From Laguncularia racemosa (taxonomy: Eukaryota; Streptophyta; Magnoliopsida; Myrtales; Combretaceae): a stretch of DNA of 64,000 nucleotides. Every line of letters begins with the position of its first letter. The stretch's first letter is position 1. The notes beneath the pieces were generated by a model. That model saw nothing but the letters and a program-made list of their open reading frames with translations, was not told the DNA's origin and did not search any database. The stretch lies in contig JBBMOL010000149.1 in NCBI GenBank assembly GCA_037954665.1, positions 868,001-932,000 on the forward strand. The letters run 5' to 3'. Shown here piece after piece: positions 60,434 through 64,000 of this stretch. The position numbers and the translations under genes are program-made.

Positions 60434-62056
60434 CACTAAGCTCATGGCACTTCATTACACCAAAAACTTAGTGAGTGGTGCTCATAGCTTCTTCTAAAAC
60501 TAAGTTCATGGAACTTCACTAAGTTCATGTAGCATTCCACTTGTAGCAAATGGTGTTCATAGCTTATTGTATTATATCTCAAAAAATCATTCTTCACCAC
60601 TTCTATAATACAGTCAAGGATGTCAGATAAAAACTGCATTGCATTTTCTTTACCTAGACTTTCTTTCAACAAAATGTCTGCTACCATATTTGCATTATGG
60701 GATACCCTGCAAAAAGATATCTTAGTAAAGCTTCTAGCAAGCTCTTTACATATTTATAGAATAGAAGCACATAGAGTTATATTAACACTTATATAATTGA
60801 TCCACTTTACTGCTAACAGTGAATCTAATTCCATGATTAGATATTTCAGCCTTACCTTTTCTTTTCTTTTTTTCTTTTTTGTTTTTTGACATGAGAAAGG
60901 CCATCTACAATAGCTCATAATTCTACCTTCAAAGTTGAGGAAGTTGCAATTCTTTTCGCAAACCCTACTAGATTTTTGCCCTTGGAATTCCTCAAGATTC
61001 CATCAATACCCATTTTCTTCCCATTTTCTAATACTACACCATTAACATTCAACTTCTCCCTCTGATCATTTGGGCTTTTCCAATTGTTCATTTTGTCTTT
61101 CAGTTTGTCTTTTTTTTGTGTTGCCCACCATTCTTCTACTTTAGCTCTCAGCTTGAATTTCCATTCCCTCCTATCATCCTCCTTTCCAAAGAGTATTATT
61201 TCTTTCTCTACAAATTCCCCTTATAGTAAACATGAATTTGATTGCCTACGATTTACTCTATCTATAGTCAGCCTTCTTTATTTGTGCATACCTCTACAAC
61301 CACTATTTTAAGTCTTCCATGTTATTTATTCCCTTTAATTATATTTGTCCATAACTTCTCCATAGTTCTCTTGCCATGCTACACTTACAAAAAATATGAG
61401 TTGCATCCCCCCCCCCTCCCTTCCACATAGTAAATAGTTCATTTCAATATTTATCCCTCTTTTCTATAAATTGTTTTTTATGAGGAACCCATTATGGAGT
61501 ATTCTCATTAGAAATCGAATTCTTGATGTAGTGAGAAGCTTCCAAACCTAGCTTTAGTCATCCTTTCCTTTGGTCTCACTATCTTCTTTGTCTAACACGT
61601 TATAAGCAATTTTTACAAAGATCTCTCCATTTAAGTCATGAGTCCATATCTTACTATCTTCTTTTGGTCTATTTATGTCTATTAGGATATTACCTAAATA
61701 CTCACCAATCTTCTCATATATGGGTTGCCCCATTACATCTTCTTTCCATTTCTTAACGTCTTCCTATGTTTACACTAGAGTCAATTCCTTTACCTCCCTA
61801 GTTAGTGGCCCCTCAATCCAATCTCTAACCTTTCCTCTACTTGTCTACTTATTAAATCAATTTGTATTCCTCCCATTTCTTGTTTTGACTATTATTTTGC
61901 CCTCCATCCATTCATTTATTCTCCTTATTTCTAAATAGCTAAAAGTTTAGTTTTTGAGGAAGCAACTCATTTTTCATTCTATATTTCTATCTCATCAGTT
62001 GCATCAAAAGTAGATTTTTTTCCCTTATTACCCAAGTAAGCTTAGCTAAGTTTACA

Positions 62057-62100
<44 letters not shown>

Positions 62101-64000
62101 CTTCAGATATAACATTCCAAGCCCTCCTTCTTTTTTCAATTTCTTCACTTTGTTCCACACAATCTAATGCATTTTCTTTTTTATTTCCATTGACACCACA
62201 AGAAATTTCTATTTAGCTTTTCCAAGTTTTTTATTATGTACTTTAGTAGAGGTAGAACATGTGAGTAATAATTTCCAATACTTTCCAACATAGATGTGGC
62301 AAGTAAGTTCCTTCTAGCTGTACTAAGTAAGTTCACTTTCCATCCCACTAGGTTCCTTCTTACCTTATCCAAAATAAAGGTTAGATCCCCACTCCTCAAC
62401 TTTCCTAATTCTCTAATTGGTATCCCTAGATACTTTCCTATGTCCTTATTTTAGTTTATGGTGAACATATCACGTACCTCCTTTCTTGTCTAAGCATTCA
62501 TTTTTTTTGAATAAATTATTCTTAACTTCTCATAATTTACCTTTTAGCCCAAGATCCTCTTATATGCTTCCATGCTTGCTTCATTACCATTGCTTTCTCT
62601 TTTTTTATTTTTTCCCATTAATAAAATATCGTCTACAAAGAATAGATGTGATAACTTTATTTTTGTTCAATTTATCTTTAATGGCTTCATATTCCCTCCT
62701 CTACAAAAGCATGAATTGCTTTGCTAGGGACCTCCATAATTAGAATAAATATATAAGGAGACATGGGATCTCATTGTCTCAATCCTCTACAAGGTAGACC
62801 CATTTAGGATTACTTGGTATGTCACAGATGCAAGAAATGATCCAATTTAACCTTACCGACCAATATGGAAACTTCAATCCCTCTAATGTGTCTATCATAA
62901 AATCCCACTCGACTCTATTATATGCCTTTTCAAGGTCAAGCTTAACTATCATGCCCTTTTTCCTTCTCTTTTCTTTTGCTAGAGAGTGGAGAAGCTCTTG
63001 AAAAACAATAATGTTATCACTTGTTGACCTCCTTAGGATAAAGTTAGCTTTTTTTGTGCATACTGGCTTATCTAGAAAAGGTGTCAATTAATTAACCAAA
63101 ACTTTAGCCATCATCTTATACAATGTTGTACAAAAAGTAATTAGTCTAAAGTCTTTTAACTTATTAGCCCCCATACATCTCAGAATAAGGACTAATAGTG
63201 CTTGGTTCTGCTCATCTAGTATTTTCCTCCTAGCTACTATCTCCTTTATTATTCTATAGACTATGCTTCCCACTATATCCTAACATTGTTTATAAAAGCT
63301 AACATGGAAGCCATCAACTCCTAGAGTTTTATGGTTACTAATGCACCATACTGCCTTTTCAATTTGCTCATTTAACATTTCTTTTCCTAGCTCTCTTTTC
63401 ATTTCTATACTCATTCTTTCTATGTGGGATAGCCAATTTGGCATAGATTGCTTGTTCTCCAATTTTTCCATCGAGTATAGTATAAAAAAATGGGAATTAA
63501 TGAGGTGTTTCGGTAGTTTTTCATCCATCACCCAATTTCCTACATCATAAAAACAACCCAATATTCTTGTCTTAGATCTTCTTGCAATTGTACTAGCATG
63601 AAAGAAATGGGTATTCTTTCCTCCTTCCAAAATCCATTTGGATCGAGCTTTTGTAGCCATAAATTTTTCTTCTCTAGTCAAAATTTCTTCTAATACCTTT
63701 TGTAAGTATAGTTCGCTATCAATCAAATATTGGGTTGAATATTCTCTTAGTTGCTATCTAACCTCTTTAATGCGCTTCATTACCACTCTCTTTTGCACAT
63801 GTATTAACTTGAACACTTTTCTGTTCCAAATTGTTATCTTTTCTACAAAATTGACATATCTTCCAATATTCTAAACAAGGTTCCCACCCAATCGTCCTTT
63901 ATAAAGGATTTAAAATTTAGGTGGTTAAGCTCCATTGGTTGAAATCTAAAGGGTCATTGCTTAAGAGGCTCGCATCCTATCTTTGACTAAGTGTTTAACA
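60434..64000 (-). pseudogene. L1-type LINE ORF2 remnant with RNase H, runs off window
   Basis: Minus strand, 5' part outside the window. 63726-63280: 'GGKNTHFFHASTIARRSKTR' and 'HKTLGVDGFHVSFYKQC', the usual N-terminal RT region. 63273-63088: 'NKLKDFRLITFCTTLYKMMA'. 63087-62779: 'FILRRSTSDNIIVFQELLH' and 'KLDLEKAYNRVEWDFM'. The active-site box FVDD is at 62639-62628. 62399-62181: 'GWKVNLLSTARRNLLATSML'. Then 'GGLGM' and Trp/Lys-rich sequence. At about 61055-60560 an RNase H-like end: 'LNVNGVVLENGKKMGIDGIL', 'VELWAIVDGL', 'MELDSLLAVKWI', 'NANMVADILL'; its first Asp is Asn. Frameshifts and stops show it is dead. Plant L1 elements with a terminal RNase H are known. Confidence 0.85.
62062..62096 (+). 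repeat. (TC)n microsatellite
   Basis: About 17 TC units inside the LINE remnant. Confidence 0.95.

Noticed and set aside
61084..61938. Plus-strand frames of 62-87 codons
   Set aside because: Antisense to the LINE remnant; composition follows the complement of its coding sequence.
1..64000. CRISPR arrays, bacterial operons, rRNA or tRNA genes
   Set aside because: The window is plant nuclear DNA; no regularly spaced repeats of CRISPR type and no recognisable RNA genes were seen by eye. A tRNAscan run would be needed to exclude tRNAs fully.

Overview
This window looks like nuclear DNA from a flowering plant, most likely a eudicot. It is very AT-rich and dominated by decayed plant transposable elements. 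It holds one clearly intact gene: an intron-free LysM receptor-like kinase of the LYK4 type at 51950-53902 (+). Nearly every other long open frame is a transposon fragment, simple-repeat translation or chance frame. No rRNA, tRNA or CRISPR array was recognised.

Layout. 1-9.2 kb: AT-rich DNA with decayed repeats and no gene. 9.27-11.05 kb: a solo LTR with a perfect 5-bp target duplication (AAAGG), followed by part of a second LTR family (to 11.74 kb). 11.75-14.9 kb: Ty1/copia remnant on the minus strand (gag fragment plus 5' LTR). 14.9-16 kb: a weak LTR-like piece. 17.15-18.0 kb: CACTA (En/Spm) transposase remnant (-). 18.2-19.2 kb: gypsy LTR (-). 20.5-34.5 kb: a Ty3/gypsy chromovirus (Tekay/Del-like, with degenerate gag, protease, RT, RNase H, integrase and chromodomain). 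Its 5' LTR is split by a nested 5.1-kb solo-LTR-like insertion (22237-27381, target duplication TTTTG).

29.5-46.6 kb is the most unusual part. The pol region, the 3' LTR and about 2.7 kb of downstream flank form a unit present three times head to tail (7664, 7480 and about 1976 bp). The third copy lost about 5.5 kb internally. The copies share premature stops, so they multiplied as dead DNA by local duplication, not by transposition. The LTR and near flank of copies 1 and 2 are far more alike than the pol and far flank, which suggests gene conversion or repeated exchange.

46.9-49.1 kb: hAT transposase remnant (+). 49.1-51.95 kb: intergenic DNA and the LYK4 promoter (TATA box, W-box-like sites). 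53.9-56.6 kb: 3' flank and anonymous sequence. 56.62-58.23 kb: a copia LTR (-) with a primer-binding site, of the same family as the one at 13.3 kb. 60.4-64.0 kb: L1-type LINE ORF2 remnant (-) with a C-terminal RNase H-like region, running off the window end.

The genes do not form a pathway. The functional content is one immune-receptor-type gene embedded in transposon debris. I saw no convincing new biochemical system. The most notable signals are structural: the tandem triplication with an identity mosaic, two nested insertions whose boundaries can be read to the base, and a poly-G expansion at a polypurine tract.
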